A stretch of DNA of 20,992 nt from Apostichopus leukothele (Eukaryota; Echinodermata; Holothuroidea; Aspidochirotida; Stichopodidae). The notes below the pieces were generated by a model. That model was not told the origin of the DNA and made no database searches. It was given only the letters and a program-made list of their open reading frames with translations. Made by a program: the position numbers and the translations under genes. Of the stretch, positions 12,652-20,992 are shown piece after piece. Position 1 is the first letter of the stretch; each line of letters begins with the position of its first letter. The stretch covers positions 1 to 20,992 of the forward strand of contig JAAAKB020156166.1 in NCBI GenBank assembly GCA_010014835.2, read 5' to 3'.

Positions 12652-12750
12652 AAGCTAATTGCCAAGCCTGATACCCTCATGGGAAGAGCTTAACTTTTGT
12701 GTTATTCGTTTTTGCTTGGTTAGCTGCGGGTAAAATGACTAAGAAATAAA
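12652..12750 (+). other. Weak candidate 3' terminal exon with polyadenylation signal
   Basis: A good plus-strand acceptor (TTTTGTATTTCAG) is followed by one open frame reading KLIAKPDTLMGRA and a TAA at 12691-12693. AATAAA occurs at 12745-12750. The other two frames close at once. The peptide is too short to recognise and no upstream plus-strand exon was found. In AT-rich DNA this combination can arise by chance. Confidence 0.15.
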
Positions 12751-13747
12751 GAAAAATGCCAAAGGTTCATTAAACTTGAAACGAAGTGAGATCGGAGGGT
12801 CGGATGGGTACAAATATGCATAAATCACCTTCATTTGTACTCTGTGTGTGTGGTCAACAGATTTGCTAACGACTAAACAAAGAATTTTTATTTCTCTTTT
12901 AATGCTTTTTATGTATGTCATTTGTGGGGTCAAGAATGAATTTCAGAATTTATGTCAAACATAAAACTTCTTTCCCCCTTTTGATTTCCATGGCGCGTGG
13001 CAAAGTCTGGGGTTGCTAATAATAATAGCAAATGTTCTAGACTTTCACCATTCACATTGATACATAAGAACTAGTAGGAGCGGAGGGGATTAGCAAACAT
13101 CTATTTGAATACTATGTAAGTTAACGGTGCCAATCACTTGGTCCTGCTATACTTGTCCATCTTAACTATATATGTAGACGGATGTGTTAGGTGAAGGTTG
13201 AGTTTACGCCCTAAAATACCTGTCATATTGTCAATAACCTTTGTTTTCACATACATAGTGATTATCAAGAGGTATCAGCTCCTGAAGTATTCTGTATATC
13301 TCACAAATTTGACGACTGAGGTAAATAGTTTTGTCAGATCAAAATTATTGGTAATTATTGGTAATAACACGATAATTATCTATACTTATGTGTGTAAAAT
13401 AATCTACAATGCCACTGTTGATATTCATTTGCTTTTATCACTATGAAGAAAGTTTGCTTGATAAGAGATTTATCTTCACATTTCAATGGTCTTAACCATT
13501 TCGTTGCCCAGACACCCTTTTTTAATGACTGCTATCACGAACAAAGAACATATCGAAATAGTCGGAACGTTTTGACTTCTATACTGAACTTCTTAAAATG
13601 AAAGCATTTAACATAAATTAAACTTTTGTGAGATTATATTATCGTCCGGCATAGCATCAAATCATGTATCTTAAATGAACCTCAACAGCGTACGTAAGTA
13701 AGTATATATAATATCTGCTATGAAAAGAGAAGAACTTCGTCGAGTCT

Positions 13748-13850
13748 TGACGCATCAGTTGTGACGCGAACGCAAATAAACGTACAAGTATAATTTGAGT
13801 CTATGTATCCATTGTGTGTTACGATACGTCACATAACAATTTGCGTCACA
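13748..13850. promoter_or_regulatory. Cluster of four TGACG/CGTCA half-sites
   Basis: TGACGCATCA (13748), TGACGCG (13762), CGTCACA (13827) and GCGTCACA (13843) fall within about 100 bp of AT-rich DNA where CpG is otherwise sparse. These match CRE/ATF-type half-sites. An intronic enhancer is possible, but nothing else supports it. Confidence 0.2.
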
Positions 13851-15167
13851 CGGAGAGTTGAAGGTCAAGTGTTGGTCCCCAAACATTATATCAAAATCAA
13901 ACAATGTCCACATTACCCAAAACATAACCAAAGAATCAATTAACTGTCACGGTGACAGCATTCTGTTGCTGAGGCATTTAACAGTCTATAGTTGAACACT
14001 TCCCAATGTCAGCCAAATGGAAGTATACACAGTCAACAATTTTAGAACGTTAACATTGTTAACAAGTGCTGACGACATTTAAAGCAATTTATTCATTTTT
14101 CTGCACAAGAATGGGTTTCAAGTTGTACATGTGACATTGGCAAGCAAATAGACATGAAAATATCACAACACAACATTGGCAAATCATCGTACATCGAGTG
14201 GGTAATGTGCATTGACCTAGAATCCTGCAAAGCTTGACACGCGATCGGACAGCTAAACGATCATGTTCAGCTTTGAGCATGTGATGACAAAATAGTCATA
14301 CTTTAGCAGCTAACAAGAAACATTGTCATCCATTGTTTCCCTTAACATGAGTCAGTGACGATAAATTTACCCGAATCACATGACTTTTGAAGTAACCATT
14401 TTCTTCACTCGTTCACTTTCAGAAAAAGTAATTGATAAATTAATCATAATTATGAGTCAATCAAGGTATTAATCAACATCGGTTCTTTGTTTATACTGGT
14501 ATGAGAATATTATTTCATAATAATGAAATAGTAATTAAATGGTCCTTCCTTATCAGATGCAAATGAGGAAAAGACATATAGAAGTTGACTTATTTGACAC
14601 TTGAGAGGCATTCGGTCACATAAAAAGTTGCTTCACAAGAGTTAACAAACGAACGACCTCGATGCGTCTCTTTAAAGCATGTCAGTTCGTAGAAATTAGG
14701 AAAATACAGAACAAAGGTGACATTTCATTCTTTTTTATGAAGAATTTTATTTAAAACAGGCGAAAATATACAACGTCAATTCGTCGCTGTTTTATGTTGA
14801 GGGACCTAAAAAGGGTATTGTTAGGGTAAAGTTATCTGTCATTTCACTTTTAAATGAGTTTTCTCCTATTTTGTAATTCATTCTTTGCAATCGACACATG
14901 TTACAAAGCGGTCCAAGTTGTGTTGTTGTACTAACTTTGAGATTGATTAATTAACTAATTTTAACATTTGCCCCCCATAAAAAAAAAAATTTTATGCAAA
15001 CGAATGCTAAAGTTGCTAAAGATATTAACAAGGCAAACTCAAGATCTGGCAAAGTCTGACAGAAGTCACGACTAGTTTTTTTTTCAAGATCAAGGAGAAA
15101 CAAATATGTTTGAAACCCGGCTATCTAATGCTAACGTCTTGTGTAGGTAAATTTATACAACTCTGAG

Positions 15168-15203
15168 GGCATAACGTTTCGATCCTGATAGGATCTTCTC
15201 CAG
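15168..15203 (-). mobile_element. Degenerate hammerhead-like motif of a retroelement tail
   Basis: On the minus strand, CTGGAGA (15203-15197) is followed by GATCC/GGATC pairing (15195-15191 with 15185-15181) around a TATCA loop, then GAAACGTT. Flanking CTCTG and CAGAG can form an outer stem. The layout is that of a hammerhead (box, stem II, GAAAC), but the first box departs from CTGATGA, so catalysis is unlikely. Motifs of this general form, CTGRAGAAG...CGAAACG, recur in animal retroelement 3' ends, and hammerheads are known in Penelope-like elements. The boundaries of the element are not visible. Confidence 0.4.
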
Positions 15204-15680
15204 AGGTGACTTAAACACAAACAGACTTAAAGACAACACTAATAGAGACACATATACAGACAGTAAAATTTAACAAAAAGAAAAGGCATAATAAGTGAGA
15301 TCAAAGGGAGAAGAGAAGAGATGCTCTTTTCAAAAGATGAACTCGAAGTCTTTCTTTGAAAAGTTGTCCTGGAAGAGAACTTTTCCACCCTCATTTCTCG
15401 ACATTTCCTTCATAATTTTTTTTCAAAGTTATATGACATTAATTACTATGATTAGCTTTCAATTATTTCATCTTAGATCATCCAATAGATCAATCTTATT
15501 AAATCTCCATTTTCTTTAACTTTATCTCTTGGCTTTTGTTTGGTTTACTCAATCACATACATTTTACATTAAATAAATTGCATTTCTGATTTAAATGGTG
15601 CGAGGTGATTAAATAAAATAGATGGTAAGGGTATACTAGCTGAGAATCAGTCATATGGTTTAGTACTCAAATCTTTACCA

Positions 15681-15772
15681 CAGGGCTGGGGTGGGCAACC
15701 TACGGCCCGCGGGCTACATGCGGTCCGCCAGTGATTTTTTTGCCCATTCATTCACAAGGTTGCCCACCCCTG
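15681..15772. mobile_element. 92-bp hAT-type MITE
   Basis: The left end CAGGGCTGGGGTGGGCAACC is matched by the right end, which reads CAGGGGTGGGCAACCTT in reverse complement; the left copy carries a 4-base insertion. The interior has the GC-rich TACGGCCCGCGGGC and GCGGTCCGCC familiar from hAT (Charlie-like) non-autonomous elements, standing out from AT-rich flanks. The 8-bp flanks (CTTTACCA and CGGAATAG) do not match, so the target-site duplication is lost, or the copy is old or internally rearranged. No transposase is present. Confidence 0.75.
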
Positions 15773-18159
15773 CGGAATAGGGGAAGGGTGTCTACGATAT
15801 CAACTGTGAAGCCTTTCCTAAACACTGAATGACACTTTGATTAATCATTTGGAAGTCGCCGCTGTTGTGGCAAGTGGTATATTCAAGTCAAGAAGGAAAG
15901 TAAAGGTTTTTTGACATCATGAGAAGGTTTTTGGGGCGGGGATGTCTATGTGGAAACCAGAATTGCTTGCTTAAAGTTACCTTTAAACTCGCTTCTTTAT
16001 TCTTTCTCTTGAAACATTTATATGCTTTAAAGAGTATCGTTTGAAATTTAAAAAAAAAAGATCAAATTAAACTTAATTGCATGAGTTATTCTGTTTAAAT
16101 CTTCACATGTCAGCGCCAAAGTTTGATGTTTACGTCAGCATTTCTCTTCCTCAATGATGAAACACAGTCACGTTAGGAAACATTAAGCAAGATTTACTTT
16201 CTCTTTTATTTTAGATACGAGCTATGCTACTTAGAATTTAACACAAAATCCATGTAAAGATATAAAGCGGTTCCTGATTGAACGTTTTTGTGAATTCTGT
16301 ATCCAATATAATTGAAACTTAACATAAATAGATCTGCATGCCAACAACATGGTCGTCAACTAAGTCATTTAACCGACTATAAGAGACGTGCATTGTTACC
16401 TTTGTGAATGATTTTTTTTGGAACATATACTACTGTTCCTTATGCCTAATGTCTCACGATGCGTTGAGCTCGTAGATACCGATACAGAATCATTTTTCCA
16501 TGTTAATTCAGTTTCACCAAGCCTACGTGGCGTTACTCAAAACAAAGTTATACGAAGTACCTGATCCCGAACATCTTTCTCACATAATGAACATTAAATT
16601 GTTTGAATAATGATTATGAAAAAATGAGGTAAACCGTAAATCGTTTGTCATTGAGATTATTAATTGAAAATTTGACCAACAAGGGTAAATTACGATACTT
16701 TCTTTAGTATAAATATTTTAGTATCAATGTAATATGGAAAATTAATCAACGCAAAGAACTATCTTTAAGATCATCATGTGAGCTGGCTCCGGGTTTTAGA
16801 ATGCTTACGACACCGTTTTGCCTCCTCACAGTGTTATCTCGGAGATTCTGTTCCTCGTAGATATATTCTAACACATACAGGATCGTCAAAACAGACAACT
16901 GAATTTTTGAGTGATGATGTAATATTCTGAGTATGGTAGTACCCTGCCTCTTCAAATGAGAATATATAGACGAACACTATTTTAATTTTAATCACATTTA
17001 GGATGAGTAAATAATAATCAACGTCTTTAAATTATTGTTTGTGTTATAATCAAACAACAAAATAACTCGTAACTTCGTGTTATAGCTATGTTGCTCTCTC
17101 TCTCTCTCTTTCTCTGTCCTGTTGATATTTTACGATCTAAAATATATGCGAAGCTTCTTTATGGTACAATTATACGACCTCGGTATACATCAATTGTTCT
17201 TCCCGAAATTGGTACATTTAGCTGCAAGGTTATGATCTAGCTTTAAATCACGTTCGTAATGATCTAAATCTGCCTCGGAACAATGACGACTTTTTCGTTT
17301 GCTCAACTATAATCAAGTATATACAAAATTTCCAGGTTGGATAAACCTACTGACAATATCCTTTCCCAAACCATCCTTAGCTGTTGGTATAATAATTGGA
17401 AATATTCGTCTTCGTAAAACAAACATATTACATGATTTTCGAGAGCTTTTAACCTAATTTATTACATGAAGCAAAAAGTGCTCGCGTGGTGTGAAATCTA
17501 TGCTAAAACTTCAAAGAGTGCAACGTTCCATTAGCTTTACTGTACACTTTTATTATGCGTGCGTGTAATTTGTGATTTACTGTAGTGTTTACACCATAAG
17601 TGGGTTGGCTTTTTACCTAATGGCCTACTTCAAATCATCCAAACTATATATCGCTAAAGACGGTGACTGAGTAAAGAACTAACAGGTTCACAGCCTTTCA
17701 TACTTAGTCTAATGTTGAATTGTATCTCTTTGAAGTTGTGATCAAACAACGAATTAAGTTCTTCAAACATTTGAATCAACTCATGAAAGTAAATTGAAGT
17801 CATCATGAGAACTGAACACCAAATTATTCATGACAGTTACTATACCGTGACTTTAAGATGTTCGCTTTTTTTTCAAGGTTGCAGTTATCAATGAAACCTG
17901 TCGATAGTGATTCAGAAATAATTTAGGAAAGATAAAGCGAACGTGTTTCAATGACCCAGCCCTCACTGGTTAAATTGTTAATAAATAGTTTTAACTTACC
18001 TGTCTGTAAACCTTTTTTTTTTCATTGTAATATTACATAGGTATGTTTACTATTCAACGGGAAAGGTAATGAGATGTCGACTGTGGTAGAATGAGGTAGA
18101 ATGTTACAGCAATAGTACACCTTCATGCTTGCTTACCGTTGGTTATAAGGAGCACGTTA
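15773..18159. other. Non-coding stretch
   Basis: AT-rich sequence with a CT microsatellite. A perfect minus-strand donor (CAG followed by GTAAGT, exon side at 18000) has no open exon before it. Minus frames at 16746-16955 and about 17650-17830 are open, but unrecognisable and out of phase with the Cache exon. Confidence 0.5.
17094..17116. repeat. CT microsatellite
   Basis: This is an imperfect run of CT dinucleotides with one TTT interruption. On the minus strand it is a GA run. Confidence 0.8.
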
Positions 18160-18760
18160 TAAGTACACCGTACTACTAAAATTATATTAATGAGTACCAC
18201 CATGGCCAATACATGGGTTCTACAAATGTGCCGGCGAGAAACACAGTGTAAGTTTGTAAGAAATGAACTGTTCATGTAATCACTTATGTAATCCATGAGC
18301 ACCATGTGACTCAACATGTAAGTACAACATTTGACCCTCTGCATATCGGAATGGGAACCACGAGTGATGCAATACGATATATTCGTTGTCCTTGTATATA
18401 ACCATTTGACTCTAATGAGTACCATAAATAATCCACATTGATCTTTGTTAGTATGACATTTGCAATTTCTTGGGCGGTTCTATATCAGAATGTGTTCTAC
18501 ATAAGAGAATTACAATTGGTTTCTACGAGTACCACAATGGCGTGTAGAAGAGTTTTACATGAACTCCGTGAGAAATATACTAAAGACCTCCATGTGACTA
18601 ACAGAATAGAATTGCCTATGTAAACATGGGCTATATTAGTACAACAATCACTTTCTGAGAGTATCAAAATGGACTCAAAATGGATATATATGTCTACTTT
18701 ATGTAACAACAGTTGGACCGAGTACCATACATGACACACCACAATAGTCAACTTCAATAA
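18160..18760. repeat. Decayed tandem array, period about 110 bp
   Basis: GAGTACCA or a close variant recurs at 18192, 18297 (GAGCACCA), 18417, 18527, 18637 (TAGTACAA) or 18659 (GAGTATCA), and 18720. The first four spacings are 105, 120, 110 and 110. Several copies continue with a CATGG or ATGG word and a CATGTGACT word. Divergence is high, so this is inferred from spacing rather than from clear unit identity. The 100- and 185-codon minus-strand open frames in and next to it show no protein features. Confidence 0.4.
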
Positions 18761-19190
18761 GGCATATGAACTCTCAAATTGTACTGTTGCTCTTACACAG
18801 GTAGCAAAACTAAATTGAGTTTCTGTGGCAATCATGATATATATGATATTTTCATAATGTACTTTATTACCATGTTTTAATTTACTGCTAACAATAAGGC
18901 TCTTCAAACAGTAAAAAGAAAGCGAAAATATTATTAATTCCTTTGCCAAAACTATGTTGCCCGCCAAGAGCAATGTACTACTTAGCCCTAGTTTAGTCAA
19001 AATGACGTCATTAAGAAACAAAATAGTGGTCATTAAGATTATTATTACTCTCATTCAAGGTAAGCCATGCATGTTTAATAACAGACTGAATTAGAAAATG
19101 CTTCAATTTAACATTGTGAAGCGTTTAGACCTCGAAAAAATAAAATTCCTTGATGCAATTTGGGAATGAAATAAGGGCACATAAACACAC

Positions 19191-19219
19191 GTATATACAT
19201 ATATATATATACATATATA
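19191..19219. repeat. TA-rich microsatellite
   Basis: TATA repeats are interrupted by two ACAT words, in AT-rich intronic sequence. Confidence 0.75.
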
Positions 19220-19422
19220 ATGAATAATTACAGCTCGGCTTGCCTCTTAAAGTGGTCATTCTGTCTACATTGTCAGGTTCAGCAGCACCAGGGGTGCACT
19301 ATGTACAATTGTAACATGTGTGTAATACGTCCTCAGTAATACGTTGACAGTTATAGACAGCCTATCATAAGCATTCACACCAGTAGAATCACTGTTGCTA
19401 AGTCTGTGACACAAAGGTAACA

Positions 19423-19432
19423 GGTTCGACTC
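19423..19432 (+). promoter_or_regulatory. tRNA-like Pol III B box upstream of the hammerhead core
   Basis: GGTTCGACTC fits the B-box consensus GGTTCGANNC and ends 10 bases before the hammerhead core. An A-box-like TTGCTAAGTCTG lies at 19395-19406, but it has a mismatch and the A-to-B spacing (28 bases between starts) is shorter than in a tRNA. This suggests a decayed tRNA-derived SINE head. An A/T-rich tail follows at about 19500-19550. Confidence 0.35.
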
Positions 19433-19442
19433 ATACCATCGC

Positions 19443-19472
19443 CTGATGAGTCCCAAAAGGACGAAACCGGTC
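19443..19472 (+). ncRNA. Hammerhead ribozyme core (type I-like) with minimal stem III
   Basis: CTGATGA (19443-19449) is followed by a perfect 4-bp stem II, GTCC/GGAC (19450-19453 with 19459-19462), closing a CAAAA loop. Then comes GAAA (19463-19466), the self-complementary ACCGGT (19466-19471), and C at 19472 as the expected cleavage-site nucleotide. All core residues of a hammerhead are present in order. Stem III has no loop, as in minimal hammerheads of retroelements that work as dimers or tandem copies. Stem I is poor: only C19440-G19475 and U19439-A19476 pair near the core, plus one G-U, so the copy may be decayed. The element around it is not resolved. Confidence 0.6.
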
Positions 19473-19725
19473 TTGAAGTGCAATTTTTCTGGTGTCTTGA
19501 TCTTTAATAATATGTATGTATATATTAAAATAAAAAATCGACTCAAGCAATATAAATTTCAAGCTTCGGCTTTCAAATGAAATGTCTGAACGACGTAAAA
19601 ATCGTGGAAGACCGCAATAGGCACAGGGTCATGGGGTTTTCAATTCACCAGACTACACCGTCTGCAGGCTAAATTTTACTCTTGGTACATCAGATTCAAA
19701 CAGAATAGAAAAAATATCAATTGAG

Positions 19726-19759
19726 GGGATCTTGTTTATATATTTTTTCTCAAGATCCC
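19726..19759. repeat. 9-bp inverted repeat, 16-base loop
   Basis: GGGATCTTG (19726-19734) pairs with CAAGATCCC (19751-19759). It lies about 70 bases downstream of the minus-strand donor of the Cache exon, within the intron. Whether it affects splicing is unknown. Confidence 0.4.
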
Positions 19760-19827
19760 AAAACACTCAATGTTTAACATTGTTAGAAAAAACTCTAAGA
19801 TACTGTTAACTCTTCTAGTAGACATAC

Positions 19828-19911
19828 CATGATCTTCGTGACGGGTCAAAGGTCTTAGCTAGTAGCGTTCCAGGATACATCCATACCACTCCACTAGTTG
19901 TTGATAAATAC
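19828..19911 (-). CDS. CACHD1: Internal exon of the same CACHD1-like gene, first strands of the Cache domain
   Basis: This is an 84-nt exon on the minus strand. The acceptor is a pyrimidine-rich stretch ending TTTGTTGCTAG; the donor is ATG followed by GTATGT. Its first base completes the Arg codon left open by the upstream exon. The frame then reads [10 protein letters not shown] followed by [17 protein letters not shown], and ends with TG, two bases of a Trp codon. The pattern G-V-x-x-x-YPGT-x-L-x-K-x-FDP-x-RR-x-W(Y) is the hallmark of the first Cache module in CACHD1 and related alpha2delta proteins. Both ends are phase 2 and the length is divisible by three, so the exon could be skipped without changing frame. 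Reading past the donor gives a stop after three codons, which supports splicing here. The next exon should begin G-TAT or G-TAC to finish Trp-Tyr. I found no open exon of that kind lower in the window. Confidence 0.82.
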
Positions 19912-20561
19912 CTAGCAACAAAGAAACAGTGAATGTGAAGATGGTGCACTGTAATACATAGCAATCCAACAAATACCATATATAACAAGATAATTAGGAT
20001 GGTTCCTATATGTAAAACAATTTAAATCATATTGGTCTATTTTATTGATATGGCAGCTACGAAAATAACCAACATAAAGTGAAACTGATATTTTATCAAT
20101 CCCATATATAGCTAAACATGACGCCAATGAATAACAAACAATGGAAAAAAAATTGATTTATTGTACATGTCAATAGGGACATTGAGAGACACGTCAGGTC
20201 GACTTAATGCAGAAGGGCTCTGGCTCCTCCCTCCTGTCGCCCCCTCTCCTTTGGACTGCATATCGATTCATCTTATGCCTAGAGATATCACGTAACTACA
20301 GAACATAACAGAAAGATGTGAATGTATCACAACAAAAATCACACCTTTTAACTCCGCAAAAAACACTATGGTTCTTGTACTCTCTCTTTTTTGAGTTATC
20401 ACGTTTAAAAGCCACTGCTCCATTTATGCGTGCCGTCACGCAAAGGATAATTTTTTTTTGATATCTAGGTATAGTAAAATTGCTAGACTACACCGCTGTG
20501 AAATACTGCCGTCAAACTTTGAACGAGGAGCACTGCTCCCTATATGGGTACGAGATGTTAC
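19912..20561 (-). other. Intron between the two CACHD1-like exons
   Basis: This is a 650-nt GT-AG intron, phase 2, read on the minus strand. It holds an open frame of about 70 codons that overlaps its 3' end without any recognisable protein character. It also contains a patch at about 20161-20262 that is richer in G and C than its surroundings (G-rich on the minus strand) and carries AATAAA, possibly an old dispersed-repeat tail. Plus-strand frames through this region and the upstream exon (open to 20698) are read as shadows of the minus-strand exon. Confidence 0.7.
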
Positions 20562-20659
20562 CTTCTGACAACGTAGTTGTTCATACTGCTTCGCTCAACT
20601 TGCTCCCTCCAAGCTCTGTCGATACTGCTGGTGGCTGCAACGTGCTTCTTGATACTCGG
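20562..20659 (-). CDS. CACHD1: Internal exon of a CACHD1-like (VWA + Cache domain) membrane protein gene
   Basis: This is a 98-nt exon with strong splice sites on the minus strand. Upstream of it is a long pyrimidine tract ending in CCCTCAG, with a branch-point-like CTGAT about 20-30 nt earlier. It ends AAG followed by GTAACA. Only one of the three frames stays open: it starts in phase 0 with Pro-Ser-Ile-Lys-Lys, includes SSIDRAWREQVERSSMNNY, and ends two bases into an Arg codon. The segment is helical and charged, as expected for the long N-terminal helix of a double Cache domain. GC content is clearly above the surroundings. Joining it to the exon at 19911-19828 keeps the frame and leads directly into a Cache signature, which is the main reason for the call. 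CACHD1 is a single-pass membrane protein with extracellular VWA and Cache regions, related to alpha2delta calcium-channel subunits. The preceding exon is outside the window. An alpha2delta gene is the main alternative. Confidence 0.78.
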
Positions 20660-20956
20660 CTGAGGGATGAAAAGAGAATGACAATCAGACCACTCTGACA
20701 GATACGATATGAAATATACAGGAGCATTGTCAATAGTTAAGAAGAAAGAAATGTAGCAAGATTTGTTAGAAATTAAATGAAGTTTGATATGACAATACGT
20801 AACCAACATCACCATTGACAAGTTAGAACTATGACTAGACACAACTCTACTGAATATAAATAACAAAATTCTGCCGATTTAAAGCTGAGGTAAGCTCTGA
20901 AAACAGTGAATACTACAAAGCATCAGTGGGCTCTCTGTTGACCCCTACCAGAGTGC
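20660..20956 (-). other. 3' part of the upstream intron of the CACHD1-like gene
   Basis: The minus strand shows a branch-point-like CTGAT and a long pyrimidine tract before the acceptor at 20660-20661. No exon is visible between here and the window end. The minus-strand open frame that continues upstream of the exon to 20866 is intronic read-through: it crosses the pyrimidine tract and has no domain character. Confidence 0.55.
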
Positions 20957-20992
20957 CAGTGGCGTAGCTAGGATTTTTTGAGTGGGGGGGCC
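20957..20992 (+). mobile_element. Start of a dispersed repeat with a CAGTGGCGTAGC end (hAT-type terminus), cut by the window edge
   Basis: The last 36 bases begin CAGTGGCGTAGCTAGG, followed by a T-run and then a run of seven G. A CAGTG start is typical of hAT terminal inverted repeats, and ends of this CAGTGGCGTAGC type followed by a G-run recur widely in animal genomes. The other end and any target-site duplication are outside the window, so family and length cannot be settled. Confidence 0.5.

Larger units (their letters stand above)
10589..15167. other. Non-coding stretch
   Basis: AT-rich sequence. The longest plus frame here (starting 10573, 123 codons) begins in the G-run and crosses the C-rich tract, so it is not credible as a protein. 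Other contents are listed separately. Confidence 0.55.

Noticed and set aside
13944-13958. CTGTCAC/GTGACAG palindrome as a factor-binding site
   Set aside because: A single 7-bp palindrome with no neighbouring gene start; too little to call.
16746-16955. Minus frame with a charged, protein-like end (YIYEEQNLRDNTVRRQNGV)
   Set aside because: It does not continue the Cache exon in phase, the acceptor is weak, and there is no similarity to the next part of a Cache domain that I can recognise.
17999-18002. Perfect minus-strand donor CAG-GTAAGT
   Set aside because: All three frames upstream are closed before any acceptor; treated as a decoy site.
18497-19054. Longest open frame in the window (185 codons, minus), with a hydrophobic N-terminus
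   Set aside because: No domain, no clear initiation or splice context, low-complexity AT-rich codons, and overlap with the decayed 110-bp array. Most likely chance.
18954-19060. Possible first exon (ATG at 18954 or 19002, donor CAAG-GTAAGC) with a signal-like hydrophobic run
   Set aside because: The hydrophobic stretch contains lysines, no promoter or next exon was found, and it lies antisense in the intron of the Cache gene.
20469-20698. Plus-strand open frame with an acceptor-like TTTTTTTTTGATATCTAG before it
   Set aside because: It is the antisense shadow of the minus-strand Cache-gene exon, which has both splice sites and an in-frame partner exon.

Overview
The window is AT-rich, almost wholly non-coding animal DNA, probably from a bilaterian invertebrate. 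This is judged from the metazoan-type U2 snRNA 5' domain at the left edge, GT-AG introns, hAT-type miniature elements, and exons of a Cache-domain protein resembling CACHD1. I cannot name the species. Composition and repeat style would fit an echinoderm or another marine invertebrate, but that is a guess.

The only protein-coding sequence I can support strongly is at the right end, on the minus strand. Two consecutive exons (20659-20562 and 19911-19828, separated by a 650-nt intron) join in frame. They encode the start of an extracellular Cache domain with the family signature YPGT...FDP.RR.W, as in VWFA and cache domain-containing protein 1 and, more distantly, the alpha2delta calcium-channel subunits. 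The rest of the gene lies outside the window on both sides. I found no continuation below 19828 in the required phase, so positions 1 to about 19827 are most simply read as part of one very long intron of this gene.

Inside that presumed intron, from left to right, are the following. A minus-strand U2 snRNA 5' domain (100-56) is joined to unrelated sequence. Then come G- and C-tracts, a GAGTAC-rich short element (3946-4097), and a six-copy, roughly 85-bp minisatellite with alternating variants (6309-6798). There is a clean G-quadruplex motif at 10569-10588. A degenerate hammerhead-like retroelement tail lies at 15168-15203 (minus), and a 92-bp hAT-type MITE at 15681-15772. A decayed array with a period of about 110 bp occupies 18160-18760. 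A well-preserved hammerhead ribozyme core (19443-19472, plus) sits just after a tRNA-like B box. The window ends inside another dispersed repeat starting CAGTGGCGTAGC (20957).

Most longer open frames in the window have no recognisable protein features and look like chance open frames in AT-rich DNA. The most unusual items are the hammerhead core beside a tRNA-like promoter element, the chimeric U2-like sequence, and the alternating minisatellite.
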